Below, piece after piece: positions 52,637 to 61,577 of a stretch of DNA of 64,000 nt. Every line of letters starts with the position of its first letter. The first letter of the stretch is position 1. A model generated the notes under the pieces. That model was not told the origin of the DNA, did no database searches, and saw only the letters and a program-made list of their open reading frames with translations. A program made the position numbers and the translations under genes. Source of the DNA: Proluteimonas flavola (GTDB lineage Bacteria > Pseudomonadota > Gammaproteobacteria > Xanthomonadales > Xanthomonadaceae); assembly GCF_021191705.1 (NCBI RefSeq), contig NZ_JAIWPU010000007.1, positions 1-64,000 on the forward strand, in the 5' to 3' direction.

Positions 52637-55600
52637 GCATCGCCGAACTGAGCCTGCGGCGTCCGGTCACGACCATCATGTGCTTCGTGTCGATGGTCGT
52701 CATCGGCCTGATGGCCGCGGTGCGGCTGCCGCTCGAGGCGCTGCCCGACATCTCGGCGCCGTTCCTGTTCGTGCAACTGCCCTACGCCGGATCGACGCCG
52801 GCCGAAGCCGAACAGAACCTGCTGCGGCCGGCGGAGGAGACGCTGGCGACGATGAGCGGCATCAAGCGCATGCGCGGCCAAGCGAACGCCGACGGCGCCG
52901 GCGTGTTCCTGGAGTTCAGCGACTGGGACCGCGACATCGCGATCAGCGCGGCGGAGGCACGCGAACGCATCGACGCGATCCGCGGAGATCTGCCCGACGA
53001 CTTCCGCCGCTACTTCGTCCACAAATGGTCGAGCAGTGACGAGCCGGTGCTGCGGCTGAGGCTGGCGGCGAACGTGGACCTCTCCGGCAGCTACGAGCTG
53101 ATCGATCGCCAACTCAGACGCCGTCTCGAACGGGTGCCCGGCGTGGCGCGTGTCGAGATCAGCGGCGCGCCGCCGAACGAGGTCGAGATCGCGGTCCAGC
53201 CTGATCGCCTGACCGCGCACGGGATCGAGCTCAACGAACTGGCGACGCGGCTGCGCGCGCTGAACTTCTCGGTCTCGGCCGGGCAGATCCTCGACGGCGA
53301 CCAGCGGCTGCGGGTGCAGCCGGTCGGCGAGATCCACGACCTGCAGCAGTTGCGCGACCTGGTCATCGACCAGCGCGGCCTGCGGCTTTCGGACATCGCC
53401 GACGTGCGCTTCAAGCCGCAGCGCATGGACTACGGGCGCCGCCTGGACGGACGCGCGGCAGTGGGCCTGGAGATCTACAAGGAACGCGACGCCAACCTCG
53501 TGGAGGTGTCGCGAGCCGTCCTGTCCGAAGTCGAAGCCGCGCGCAGTGAGCCGGGGCTGGAGGACATCGACGTCAAGATCACCCAGAACATGGGCGAGGA
53601 GGTCACGTCCTCGCTGCTGGAGCTGGTCGAGGCCGGCGCGATCGGCCTGGTGCTGTCGATCATCGTGCTGTACTTCTTCCTGCGCCACTGGCCGTCGACG
53701 TTGATGGTCACGCTGGCCATTCCGATCTGCTTCGTCATCACCCTCGGCTTCATGCACTTCTTCGACGTCACGCTCAACGTGCTGTCGCTGATGGGCCTGC
53801 TGCTCGCGGTCGGCATGCTGGTCGACAACGCCGTGGTGGTGGTGGAGAGCATCTACCAGGAACGCGAACGCATGCCCGACCAGCCGTGGCTGGCCTCGGT
53901 GCTGGGCACGCGCCATGTCGCGATCGCGCTGTCGGCCGGCACGCTGTGCCACTGCATCGTGTTCGTGCCGAACCTGCTGGGCGAGACCAACAACATCAGC
54001 ATCTTCATGAACCAGTTGGCGATCACCATTTCGGTGTCGTTGCTGGCGTCGTGGCTGGTCGCGGTGAGTCTGATCCCGATGATGTCGGCGCGCATGAAGA
54101 CGCCGCCTGCAGTCGCGCGTCCGGACGGACTGATCCCACGCATGCAACGCCGTTATGCGCGTGTTCTGCGCTGGTCGCTGGAACATCGTGGCTGGAGCGT
54201 GTTCGGCATCCTGCTGGTCGTCGCGGTCAGTCTGGTGCCGATGACCCAGACCAAGTTCGACATGTTCGGCGGCGGCAGCGGCGGCAAGGAGATCCAGATC
54301 TACTACCAGTGGAAGGGCAGCTACAACCTGCAGCAGCGTTCCGACGAAGTGCGCCGCTTCGAGACCTTCCTCGACGAGAACCGCGAGACCTACCGCATCC
54401 GGCAGATCTATTCCTGGTTCGGTGAGGGCAACGACTCCGGCACGATGGTGACGTTCAACGACGACGTCGGCGACACCAAGGCGCTGTCGGAAGCCATCAG
54501 CCAGGCGCTGCCGAAATCGGCGCGCGCCGAAGTGGGCGTGCGCGGTGGCAGCCAGGGCGGTGGCGCGCAGGGCGGGCAGGGCGTGCAGGTGCAATTGGTC
54601 GGCGATTCGAGCCAGGTGCTGCGCGAACTCGCCGATGGCGTGATCCCCCTGCTGTCGGCGCACCCGGCGCTGCGCGACGTGCGCGTGGACGCGGGCGATC
54701 TCAACCAGGAGCTCAACATCCGCGTCGACCGCGACCGCGCGGCGGCGTTCGGCTTCAGCGCCGAACAGGTGTCGAGCTTCGTAGGCCTGGCGCTGCGCGG
54801 CAGCCAGCTGCGCGAGTTCCGCCGCGGCGAAGACGAGGTGCCGGTGTGGGTCCGCTTCGCCGGCGCCGAGCAGTACAGCGAGACCGACATCGCCAGCTTC
54901 ATGGTGCGCGCGCCCGATGGCCGCAGCGTGCCGTTGACGAGCCTGGTGGAGATGCGCGTGGAACCCGCGGCCAACCGCATCACGCGTGTCGACCGCCAGA
55001 CCTCGCTCACCCTGCAGGCCAACCTGGCCGGCGACACGACGATGCCCGACGCGCGCAAGGCGCTCGAGCAGACCCTCGACAGCGTCGCATTCCCCGCGGG
55101 CTACGGTTACACGTTCACGGGGAGCGGCTTCGAGGACGACGCCGCCGCGAGCCGGCAGATGCTGTTCAACCTGCTGATCGCGATGATCATGATCTACGTG
55201 GTGATGGCGGCGGTGTTCGAATCGCTGCTGTTCCCGGCGGCGATCATGAGCTGCGTGGTGTTCTCGGTGTTCGGCGTGTTCTGGCTGTTCTGGCTCACCG
55301 GCACCTCGTTCACCGTGATGGCCTTCATCGGCATCCTGGTGCTGATGGGCGTGGTGGTGAACAACGGCATCATCATGGTCGAGCACATCAACAACCTGCG
55401 CCGGCGCGGCATGTCGCGGCTCGATGCGCTGGTCGAAGGCAGCCGCGAACGCCTGCGCCCGATCCTGATGACGATGGGCACGGCGATCCTGGCGATGATC
55501 CCGATCTCGCTCAGCGACACCGTGGTGCTCGGCGGCCTGGCCTACTCGCCGATGGCCCGCGCGGTGGCCGGTGGCCTGGCGTTCTCGACCGTGGTCAGCC

Positions 55601-55713
55601 TGCTGTTCCTGCCGACGATCTACGCGATCCTCGACGACATGCGCCACGGCAGCGTGCGGCTGATCCGGCGTGCGCGGGGTGTACAGGGGCAGACGGCTGT
55701 GACGGTGGGCTGA
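52633..55713 (+). CDS. RND efflux permease, second of a tandem pair
   Basis: A 1026-residue RND permease of normal length. It keeps the HAE-type periplasmic porter domains and 12 TM helices, but TM4 reads GMLVDNAVVVVESI, with D398-N399, so only one of the two relay aspartates remains. A Gly/Gln-rich insert (GGSQGGGAQGGQGVQVQLVG) sits in the porter region. Its coupling to the first permease by ATGA suggests a heteromeric pump such as MdtBC/MuxBC, with the two subunits differing in proton coupling (inference). Confidence 0.93.
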   Translation: MSIAELSLRRPVTTIMCFVSMVVIGLMAAVRLPLEALPDISAPFLFVQLPYAGSTPAEAEQNLLRPAEETLATMSGIKRMRGQANADGAGVFLEFSDWDRDIAISAAEARERIDAIRGDLPDDFRRYFVHKWSSSDEPVLRLRLAANVDLSGSYELIDRQLRRRLERVPGVARVEISGAPPNEVEIAVQPDRLTAHGIELNELATRLRALNFSVSAGQILDGDQRLRVQPVGEIHDLQQLRDLVIDQRGLRLSDIADVRFKPQRMDYGRRLDGRAAVGLEIYKERDANLVEVSRAVLSEVEAARSEPGLEDIDVKITQNMGEEVTSSLLELVEAGAIGLVLSIIVLYFFLRHWPSTLMVTLAIPICFVITLGFMHFFDVTLNVLSLMGLLLAVGMLVDNAVVVVESIYQERERMPDQPWLASVLGTRHVAIALSAGTLCHCIVFVPNLLGETNNISIFMNQLAITISVSLLASWLVAVSLIPMMSARMKTPPAVARPDGLIPRMQRRYARVLRWSLEHRGWSVFGILLVVAVSLVPMTQTKFDMFGGGSGGKEIQIYYQWKGSYNLQQRSDEVRRFETFLDENRETYRIRQIYSWFGEGNDSGTMVTFNDDVGDTKALSEAISQALPKSARAEVGVRGGSQGGGAQGGQGVQVQLVGDSSQVLRELADGVIPLLSAHPALRDVRVDAGDLNQELNIRVDRDRAAAFGFSAEQVSSFVGLALRGSQLREFRRGEDEVPVWVRFAGAEQYSETDIASFMVRAPDGRSVPLTSLVEMRVEPAANRITRVDRQTSLTLQANLAGDTTMPDARKALEQTLDSVAFPAGYGYTFTGSGFEDDAAASRQMLFNLLIAMIMIYVVMAAVFESLLFPAAIMSCVVFSVFGVFWLFWLTGTSFTVMAFIGILVLMGVVVNNGIIMVEHINNLRRRGMSRLDALVEGSRERLRPILMTMGTAILAMIPISLSDTVVLGGLAYSPMARAVAGGLAFSTVVSLLFLPTIYAILDDMRHGSVRLIRRARGVQGQTAVTVG

Positions 55714-55940
55714 TCCGCCCATCCGAAGTCTGGCGCCGGAAACGGCGCCGGACGGATGCACGGGGTCGGCTTGTGCCGGAGACTTTTGGACAGCCGTTCG
55801 TCCCGATGCACGCTGCGGTCCGGCGCCTGACCCTGCCATCTGCTCTGCGCATGCTCGGGAGGATGCGCCGGTTCTGCGCGAACCAGGATCGCGATCCTCT
55901 TTCCGTCATTCCGGCGAAAGCTCGAATCCGCCGCGACCTG
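55714..55940. other. Gene-free interval with hairpin and extragenic-repeat-like sequence
   Basis: A 227-bp gap between convergent genes. Near 55731-55748 GGCGCCG-GAAA-CGGCGCC forms a stable stem with a GNRA tetraloop, soon after the RND stop, and could cap the pump transcript, although no T-run follows. Near 55908-55930 CATTCCGGCGAAAGCTCGAATCCGC looks like a decayed extragenic palindrome. No supportable gene. Confidence 0.4.
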
Positions 55941-57173
55941 TCAGGAGAACACTTTCCCCGCGATCCGCAGCCCGGCCACCCACACGCCGATGCTCGAACC
56001 CAGATTGGTCAGCAGGAAACTCAGGATGGTCCGCGAGACGCGATTGCGGTACCAGCCGCGCAGCGTGCCGGTATCGTCGCGCAGGGACAGGAAATCGCCG
56101 TACGCCGGCTTGCGGATGTAGGCCTCGACCAGTGCACTGAAGAGGCCGGGCGAGATGCCCGGCGGTCGAATCGGCTTCAGTGGTGAGGCGATCGCCGCGG
56201 CGAGGATGCCGAGCGGGTGCGAGAGTGCGGCCAATGCGCCGAGCGCTGCGAAGCCGGCGGTGATGACGACCCACTCCTTGACCAGTTGCCGTCCCAGTTC
56301 CGTGCCGCCCTGGTAGTAGCCCCAGCCGATCATCGCCAGGATCAGCAGCGTGATCGCGGTCATGATCCACTTCAGGCCGTTGCCGGCCGGCGCGTGCTCG
56401 AGTTCCTCGCGCGTCTGCGCCGGCGCACGGGTGTCATCGGCAAGATGACGCGCGAGCCCTGCAAGATGACCGGCGCCGACCACCGCCAGCACCTCGCGCG
56501 CATCGCCTGCCTGCTCGCGCAGCTTCGCGGCCATGTAGCGGTCGCGCTCGGCGATGACCGCTTCGTACAGCTGCGGGCTGCTCTTGGCGAATTCGCCGAA
56601 GCTCGATTCGAGCATGTCGCCCTGCTTGAGCTTCTCGATTTCCTCTTCGCCGAGTTCGTCGGAGGCCAGCAGGCCGCCGAGCAGGCTGCCGATCAGCTTC
56701 ATGCGGCCGAAGAAGCCGAGCGTCTTCGACGCCCGCTTGAACGTCAGGCCGACGTCGCGATCGATCAGCGCGACCGGCAGACCGCGTTCCTTGGCCAACG
56801 CGACCGCGCGCTTGAGCTCTGCGCCCGGTTCGATGCCGAGCTGTTCGGCGAGACGGCGCTGGTACGCGGCCAGCGCGAGATTGGCGGCGAACAGCGCGAC
56901 GCGACCCTTGCGGATCACATCGACGAGATTGAGCTTGGCCAGCGCGTCGGGATCGCTGATCGCCTGCAGGCGCTGCGCGTCGAGTTCGACTGCGACCGCA
57001 TCGAAGGCGCCGCTGCCGATCGCGTCCTCGACCGCTTCCACGCTGACCCGCGACACATGCGCGGTGCCGAGCAGGGTGTAGCGCACGCCGTCGCGTTCGA
57101 CGATCGCATGCGGCTGCGACTGCCACGACGTGGCGCCATCGGGCGTCAGCGCGCCGGTCATCGGTTCGGTCAT
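55941..57173 (-). CDS. TraB-family (TraB/PrgY) membrane protein
   Basis: A 410-residue protein. The N-terminal TraB domain (~25-235) has LLGTAHVSRVSVEAVEDAI, DAVAVELDAQRLQAI and ERDRYMAAKLRE, then the VVGAGHLAGLARHL segment. The GTAHVS and GAGH histidines and E-L-D acids are conserved across TraB/GumN proteins with a Tiki-like protease fold. The C-terminal half has about five TM helices. Enterococcal TraB/PrgY blocks pheromone activity; the role in Gram-negatives is unknown. It follows the GNAT gene by 4 bp. Confidence 0.88.
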   Translation of the reverse strand: MTEPMTGALTPDGATSWQSQPHAIVERDGVRYTLLGTAHVSRVSVEAVEDAIGSGAFDAVAVELDAQRLQAISDPDALAKLNLVDVIRKGRVALFAANLALAAYQRRLAEQLGIEPGAELKRAVALAKERGLPVALIDRDVGLTFKRASKTLGFFGRMKLIGSLLGGLLASDELGEEEIEKLKQGDMLESSFGEFAKSSPQLYEAVIAERDRYMAAKLREQAGDAREVLAVVGAGHLAGLARHLADDTRAPAQTREELEHAPAGNGLKWIMTAITLLILAMIGWGYYQGGTELGRQLVKEWVVITAGFAALGALAALSHPLGILAAAIASPLKPIRPPGISPGLFSALVEAYIRKPAYGDFLSLRDDTGTLRGWYRNRVSRTILSFLLTNLGSSIGVWVAGLRIAGKVFS

Positions 57174-57177
57174 CGGG

Positions 57178-57708
57178 TCATTCGTCTTCAGGAGGAGTGG
57201 CGGCGCCGTCGCCGAGGGCGCGCTGCATCAGGATGGTGTCGAGCCAGCGCCCGTGCTTGCGGCCGGAACCGGGCAGCACGCCGACGGTCGTAAAGCCGAG
57301 CCGCTGGTGGAACTGCACCGAAGGTCCGTCGAGCGGCGGGCCGATCACCGCCATCATCTGCCGGAAGCCACGCTGCGTGCACAGTTCGATCAGCCGATCC
57401 ATCAACATGCGGCCGATGCCATGGCCATGCTGTGCGTGCTCGACGTAGACCGAGCTCTCGACCGTGAAGCGGTAGCCGATGCGCGTGCGGAATCCGCCGG
57501 CGTAGGCGTAGCCGGCGAACACGCCGTCGCGGATCGCGACGATGTAGGGATGGCCGGCCGCACGGATGCTCGACCAGCGGCGCCGCATCTCGTCGACGTC
57601 GGGCGCGTCGTATTCGTAGGTCGCCACGCCGTCCGCGACTTCGCGGGCGTAGAGCGCGGTGATGGCGTCGAGATCGGCTTCGACGGCGTCGCGGAGTTCG
57701 AGGGGCAT
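57178..57708 (-). CDS. GNAT acetyltransferase, phosphinothricin-acetyltransferase-like
   Basis: A 176-residue acetyltransferase. LRDAVEADLDAITALYAREVADGVATYEYDAP at the N-terminus and SVYVEHAQHGHGIGRMLMDRLIELC (acetyl-CoA loop H-G-x-G-I-G) followed by FHQRLGFTTVGVLPGSGRKHGRWLDT are the Pat/YncA pattern. Such enzymes acetylate small amines or amino-acid analogues; here, next to polyamine genes, a polyamine-like amine is a possible but unproven substrate. It lies 4 bp after aguB and 4 bp before the TraB gene. Confidence 0.88.
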   Translation of the reverse strand: MPLELRDAVEADLDAITALYAREVADGVATYEYDAPDVDEMRRRWSSIRAAGHPYIVAIRDGVFAGYAYAGGFRTRIGYRFTVESSVYVEHAQHGHGIGRMLMDRLIELCTQRGFRQMMAVIGPPLDGPSVQFHQRLGFTTVGVLPGSGRKHGRWLDTILMQRALGDGAATPPEDE

Positions 57709-57712
57709 CGGA

Positions 57713-58615
57713 TCAGTCGATGTAGCGCTTGAGCAGGTCGCCGTAGGCGTCGATGCGGCGGTCGCGCAGGAATGGCCAGATGCGGCGCACGTGTTCGCTG
57801 CGGCCCAGATCCACGTCGCAGGTCAGCGCGGTCGGATCGGTACCCGCTTGCGCGAGGAATTCGCCCTGCGGACCGAGCACGTGGCTGTTGCCCCAGAAAT
57901 CGATGCCGGCCGCGCCGGTCGGCGACGGTTCGTGGCCGACGCGATTGCACGAGAGCACCGGCAGTCCGTTGGCGACCGCGTGGCCGCGGTGGCTGAGGAT
58001 CCAGGCATCGCGCTGGCGGGTCTTCTCGTCGTCGCCATCGGTCGGATCCCAGCCGATCGCAGTCGGATACAGCAGCAGATCCGCACCCGCCAGCGCCATC
58101 AGGCGCGCGGCTTCCGGGTACCACTGGTCCCAGCACACGAGCAGGCCGAGCCGGCCGACCGAGGTATCGATCGGCTTGAAGCCGATGTCGCCGGGGGTGA
58201 AATAGAACTTCTCGTAGAAGCCCGGATCGTCGGGGATGTGCATCTTGCGGTACTTGCCCGCCGTGCTGCCGTCCGCGTCGAAGACCACGCCCGTGTTGTG
58301 GTACAGCCCCGCGGCGCGGCGCTCGAACAGCGAACTGACCAGCACCACCTTGTGCTGCTTCGCCAGTGCGGCGAGACGCTCGGTGCTCGGGCCGGGAATC
58401 GGCTCGGCAAGATCGAATTCGTCGACCGACTCGTGCTGGCAGAAATAGGCGCCGTTGTGCAGCTCTTGCAGCAGCACGAGCTTTGCGCCCTGTTTCGCGG
58501 CCTCGGCGACACGCGCTTCGATGATCGACAGGTTGGCGTCGGCATTGCCGGCGCCCTGGTCGATGACGGCGCGCTCCTGGATCAGCGCGACGGGCAACGT
58601 GGTCTTGCGGGACAT
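57713..58615 (-). CDS. aguB: N-carbamoylputrescine amidase
   Basis: A 300-residue nitrilase-superfamily enzyme hydrolysing N-carbamoylputrescine to putrescine, CO2 and ammonia. Catalytic triad: Glu51 (LLQELHNGAYF), Lys124 (YRKMHIPDDP) and Cys161 (LLVCWDQWYPEAAR). ATG 58615 (MSRKTTLPVALIQ) is the family start; the frame upstream to 58711 is not homologous. Works with AguA encoded just upstream; first gene of a tight set with the GNAT and TraB genes. Confidence 0.95.
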   Translation of the reverse strand: MSRKTTLPVALIQERAVIDQGAGNADANLSIIEARVAEAAKQGAKLVLLQELHNGAYFCQHESVDEFDLAEPIPGPSTERLAALAKQHKVVLVSSLFERRAAGLYHNTGVVFDADGSTAGKYRKMHIPDDPGFYEKFYFTPGDIGFKPIDTSVGRLGLLVCWDQWYPEAARLMALAGADLLLYPTAIGWDPTDGDDEKTRQRDAWILSHRGHAVANGLPVLSCNRVGHEPSPTGAAGIDFWGNSHVLGPQGEFLAQAGTDPTALTCDVDLGRSEHVRRIWPFLRDRRIDAYGDLLKRYID

Positions 58616-58775
58616 GGATTCGAACCCTCTGGGGATGGCGGCAATGCTAACGCGGCGCTGTGTGCGGGCAGATAAACGCGTCGATGTGCACGGAGCGGCA
58701 TGCGGCGCCATTCATTGCGTGCGAGGCCAGGCCCTTGCTGAGGCGCGAATGGGAACCGGAACGGGCGAAGCCGGG

Positions 58776-58804
58776 GCCCGAAGTCCGCATCGCAAACTTC
58801 GGGC
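58776..58804 (-). terminator. Possible hairpin terminator/attenuator after aguA
   Basis: A 9-bp perfect stem GCCCGAAGT (58776-58784) with ACTTCGGGC (58796-58804) around an 11-base loop, 13 bp past the aguA stop. No T-run follows on the minus strand, so it may reduce rather than end transcription. It sits in the 201-bp space between aguA and aguB. Confidence 0.4.
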
Positions 58805-58816
58805 GTCTTTCCCGCA

Positions 58817-59872
58817 TCAGCCGGGATGCTCGTCCCGCAGCAGGCCGATCGGCAGCTGCATGGTGATGCAGTGCAGGCTGCCGTTCTGCCAGATCAGCGG
58901 GCGGCACGGCACCTGCACGATCTCGCGACCGGGATGGGCCTGCGCGAGCACGGCGGCCGCGGCGTCGTCCGCCGGATCGCCGTAGGCCGGCATCAGCACC
59001 GCGCCATTGAGGATCAGGTAGTTCGCATAGCTCGCGGCGAGACGGCGGCCGTTGTCGAGCACCGGCTGCGCCCACGGCAGCGGAAACAGCCGGTACGGCG
59101 CGCCATTGCGCGTGCGCAGCGCGGCGATCTCGTCGGCCATCGCCTGCAGTTCGGCGTGGTGTGGATCGGCGATGTCGTCGCAGGCCTGGAACACGATCGC
59201 GTCGTCCGGCGCAAAGCGGGCGAGGGTGTCGATGTGCGCGTCCGTGTCGTCGCCTTCGAGATAGCCGTGGTCGAGCCACAGCACACGATCCTGCGCCAGC
59301 CAGGCCGACAGCTTCGCGGTCAATGCGTCGCGCGAGGCGTCGGGATGGCGCTCGTGCAGGCATCGCCAGGTCGTCAGCAGCGTGCCGGCGCCGTCGGTCT
59401 CGATCGCGCCGCCTTCGAGTGCGAAGTCGATCTCGCGTCGCTGCGCTGCAGCGTCGAACACGCCGGCTGCATGCAGATGACCGACCAGCAGATCGTCCCG
59501 GCTCGCATCGAACTTGCCGCCCCAGCCGGTGAAGCGGAAATCGTTGAGCAGGAAGGCGTCATCGCCACGGCGCAGCGAGATCGGCCCGGAATCGCGCAGC
59601 CAGGTGTCGTCATAGGCCGCTTCGACGAAACGCACGCGCGCCATGTTGATGCGGTTCGATGCCAGGCGCACGTAGGCGTAGCTCTGGATGTCCTCGTCCG
59701 GCACGCAGATCACGACCGGCTGGAAGCGGGCGATCGCCGCGACCAGCGCGATGTACGTGTCTTCGACCTCGCCCAGGCGCGCGGCCCAGTCGGTGTCTTC
59801 GTTCGGCCAGGCGATCAGGATCGCGGACTGGGGTTCCCACTCCGCGGGGAAGCGCAATGCGTGTTCGGTCAT
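58817..59872 (-). CDS. aguA: Agmatine deiminase
   Basis: A 351-residue guanidino-group-modifying enzyme converting agmatine to N-carbamoylputrescine and ammonia. It has FPAEWEPQSAILIAWPNEDTDW at the start, YDDTWLRDSGPI, FTGWGGKFD and LEGGAIETDGAGTLL (substrate and structural blocks). The catalytic Cys335 is in NGSLHCITMQLP. ATG 59872 lies 4 bp after the stop of the small exported gene. Together with AguB it gives putrescine from arginine-derived agmatine. Confidence 0.96.
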   Translation of the reverse strand: MTEHALRFPAEWEPQSAILIAWPNEDTDWAARLGEVEDTYIALVAAIARFQPVVICVPDEDIQSYAYVRLASNRINMARVRFVEAAYDDTWLRDSGPISLRRGDDAFLLNDFRFTGWGGKFDASRDDLLVGHLHAAGVFDAAAQRREIDFALEGGAIETDGAGTLLTTWRCLHERHPDASRDALTAKLSAWLAQDRVLWLDHGYLEGDDTDAHIDTLARFAPDDAIVFQACDDIADPHHAELQAMADEIAALRTRNGAPYRLFPLPWAQPVLDNGRRLAASYANYLILNGAVLMPAYGDPADDAAAAVLAQAHPGREIVQVPCRPLIWQNGSLHCITMQLPIGLLRDEHPG

Positions 59873-59876
59873 GGAC

Positions 59877-60218
59877 TCAACGGATGGCGGGCTTGGGGCC
59901 GATCTCCGACGCCGTGGCGCGGTTGGCGACGGTGTCGATGACCCGGTTGCGCTCGAAATAGACGGTGAAGGTGGGATAGACCCAGCGATTGATCGTCGGC
60001 CATTGGCGCTTCTGGCCGCCACGCGGGTCCAGGCGCTCGCTCGGTGCGCCGAAGCGGGCCTCGACGTCCGCCATCGACATGCCGCGCGCCGGCACACCGA
60101 CGCCCGTGGCCTGCCTGGTGCGGTCGACAAGCAGCGTGTCCGCGGACGCGGGCAGGCTGGCGAGCAGCGCGCAGCTCAGCACGGTGCCTGCGAGGATCGA
60201 AGCGAGGGAACGCGACAT
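59877..60218 (-). CDS. Small exported protein, possibly SmpA/OmlA-like
   Basis: A 113-residue protein with a signal peptide ([26 protein letters not shown]). The mature part has [22 protein letters not shown], then [23 protein letters not shown], i.e. the M-x-x-x-E-x-x-x-G-x-P helix plus beta strands common to SmpA/OmlA-type periplasmic domains. Function unknown. It is placed 4 bp upstream of aguA and so is probably co-transcribed with it. Confidence 0.8.
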   Translation of the reverse strand: MSRSLASILAGTVLSCALLASLPASADTLLVDRTRQATGVGVPARGMSMADVEARFGAPSERLDPRGGQKRQWPTINRWVYPTFTVYFERNRVIDTVANRATASEIGPKPAIR

Positions 60219-60340
60219 GGCGGGGACTCCTGGGCAGGACAGCGACGGGATGGCGAGGGCGCCGGAACAGCGCACGCGCCTGTTTAGCAGAATTCGCGCG
60301 ACGGTGATGCCGACGCGGGGCGGCGGGCGCCCCAAACGAA

Positions 60341-60366
60341 GAAAGGCCGCATCGCTGCGGCCTTTC
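60341..60366 (-). terminator. Rho-independent terminator of rpmJ
   Basis: An 11-bp perfect stem (GAAAGGCCGCA, 60341-60351, with 60356-60366) and a four-base loop. On the minus strand it is followed by TTCGTTTGG. It lies 37 bp past the rpmJ stop. Confidence 0.75.
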
Positions 60367-60402
60367 TCGCGTGCATGCCGCTTGCGCGGCAGCAACGCGT
60401 CT

Positions 60403-60528
<126 letters not shown>

Positions 60529-60567
60529 GGTGAACCTCTGGGATGGGATACGAACAGCAAGCCGGCT

Positions 60568-60597
60568 ATTCTAGCGGCTCTTTCCCCCACGATTCAA
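60568..60597 (-). promoter_or_regulatory. Promoter of rpmJ
   Basis: On the minus strand TTGAAT (60592-60597), an 18-bp spacer and TAGAAT (60568-60573) give a good sigma70 promoter, with a start near 60561 and a ~33-nt leader. No zinc-regulator (Zur) palindrome is evident by eye. Confidence 0.55.
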
Positions 60598-60645
60598 GCG
60601 CTTGGGTGTTCGTCCGCGGACACGGCCCCGGCGCAGGAGATGCAG

Positions 60646-61323
60646 ATGACGGCGACGGTGCCGGTTTTGACGATCGACGGGCCTTCGGGTTCCGGCAAGG
60701 GCACCATCAGCCGCGCGGTCGCGCAGCAGCTGGGTTGGCATTATCTCGATTCCGGCGCTCTGTATCGCGCGGTCGGCGTGGCGGCGGGCTGGGCCGACCT
60801 CGATCTCGACGACGGCGGTGCCCTGGTGCGCTGCACCTTCGATACGACCATCGCGTTCGACGAAAGCGGCGACGAGCTGCGCGTGCTGGTCAACGGCCAC
60901 GACGCCACCGACGAACTGCGGACCGAAACCGCGGGCGCCGCCGCCTCGGCGATTGCCGCGATTCCCGAGGTCCGCGCCGCGCTCAAGGACCGGCAGCGTG
61001 CATTCAGGGTCGCGCCGGGCCTGGTCGCCGATGGCCGCGACATGGGCACGGTGATCTTCCCGGATGCCGGCTGGAAGGTGTTCCTGACCGCGAGCGCCGA
61101 GGAGCGGGCGGACCGGCGCTATAAGCAGTTGAAGAACAAGGGGGTTTCGGTGACAATGGACGGTCTGCTGCGCGAGATCCTCGCCCGCGACGCCCGCGAT
61201 GCCAACCGCGCGGTGGCGCCGTTGCGGCCGGCCGAAGACGCCGTCCGGATCGACACCACCGGCCAGGGCATCGAAGCCGTCGTCGAACGGGTGCTCGCGT
61301 TGCTGCCCGAACGCAACGCCTGA
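60646..61323 (+). CDS. cmk: Cytidylate kinase
   Basis: A 225-residue NMP kinase phosphorylating CMP/dCMP. The P-loop is [32 protein letters not shown] (in parts), residues ~10-18. The conserved [36 protein letters not shown] block forms the lid and ADP site. ATG 60646 is preferred because AGGAG ends 4-6 bases before it; ATG 60640 is in frame but too near that site. It precedes rpsA as in most gammaproteobacteria. Confidence 0.95.
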   Translation: MTATVPVLTIDGPSGSGKGTISRAVAQQLGWHYLDSGALYRAVGVAAGWADLDLDDGGALVRCTFDTTIAFDESGDELRVLVNGHDATDELRTETAGAAASAIAAIPEVRAALKDRQRAFRVAPGLVADGRDMGTVIFPDAGWKVFLTASAEERADRRYKQLKNKGVSVTMDGLLREILARDARDANRAVAPLRPAEDAVRIDTTGQGIEAVVERVLALLPERNA

Positions 61324-61577
61324 CCGGTCCAGGGTCGGGCGTCTGCTGCAGGCCGCGGTGGTCCGTTTCGGGCCGCTTCGGCGTTGTCGAAAGTGTCACG
61401 TTCCATCGCTGTACCGCTGCACCCATGTCGGCGTCCGGAATCGCTCCGGCCGCCGGTTCCATCCACCTCAACACTCACGGCCCTGCAATCCCGCGACGGC
61501 CGACCAACGGGTGGACTGCCGGCACTCCGCGCTGACAAGGCGCCGCCACGCAGTCTGAGTCAACCAGGTATCTACCA

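Noticed and set aside
52561..55839. A 1092-codon minus-strand frame opposite the second RND permease
   Set aside because: Same shadow-frame composition; no domain, signal or ribosome site is recognisable.
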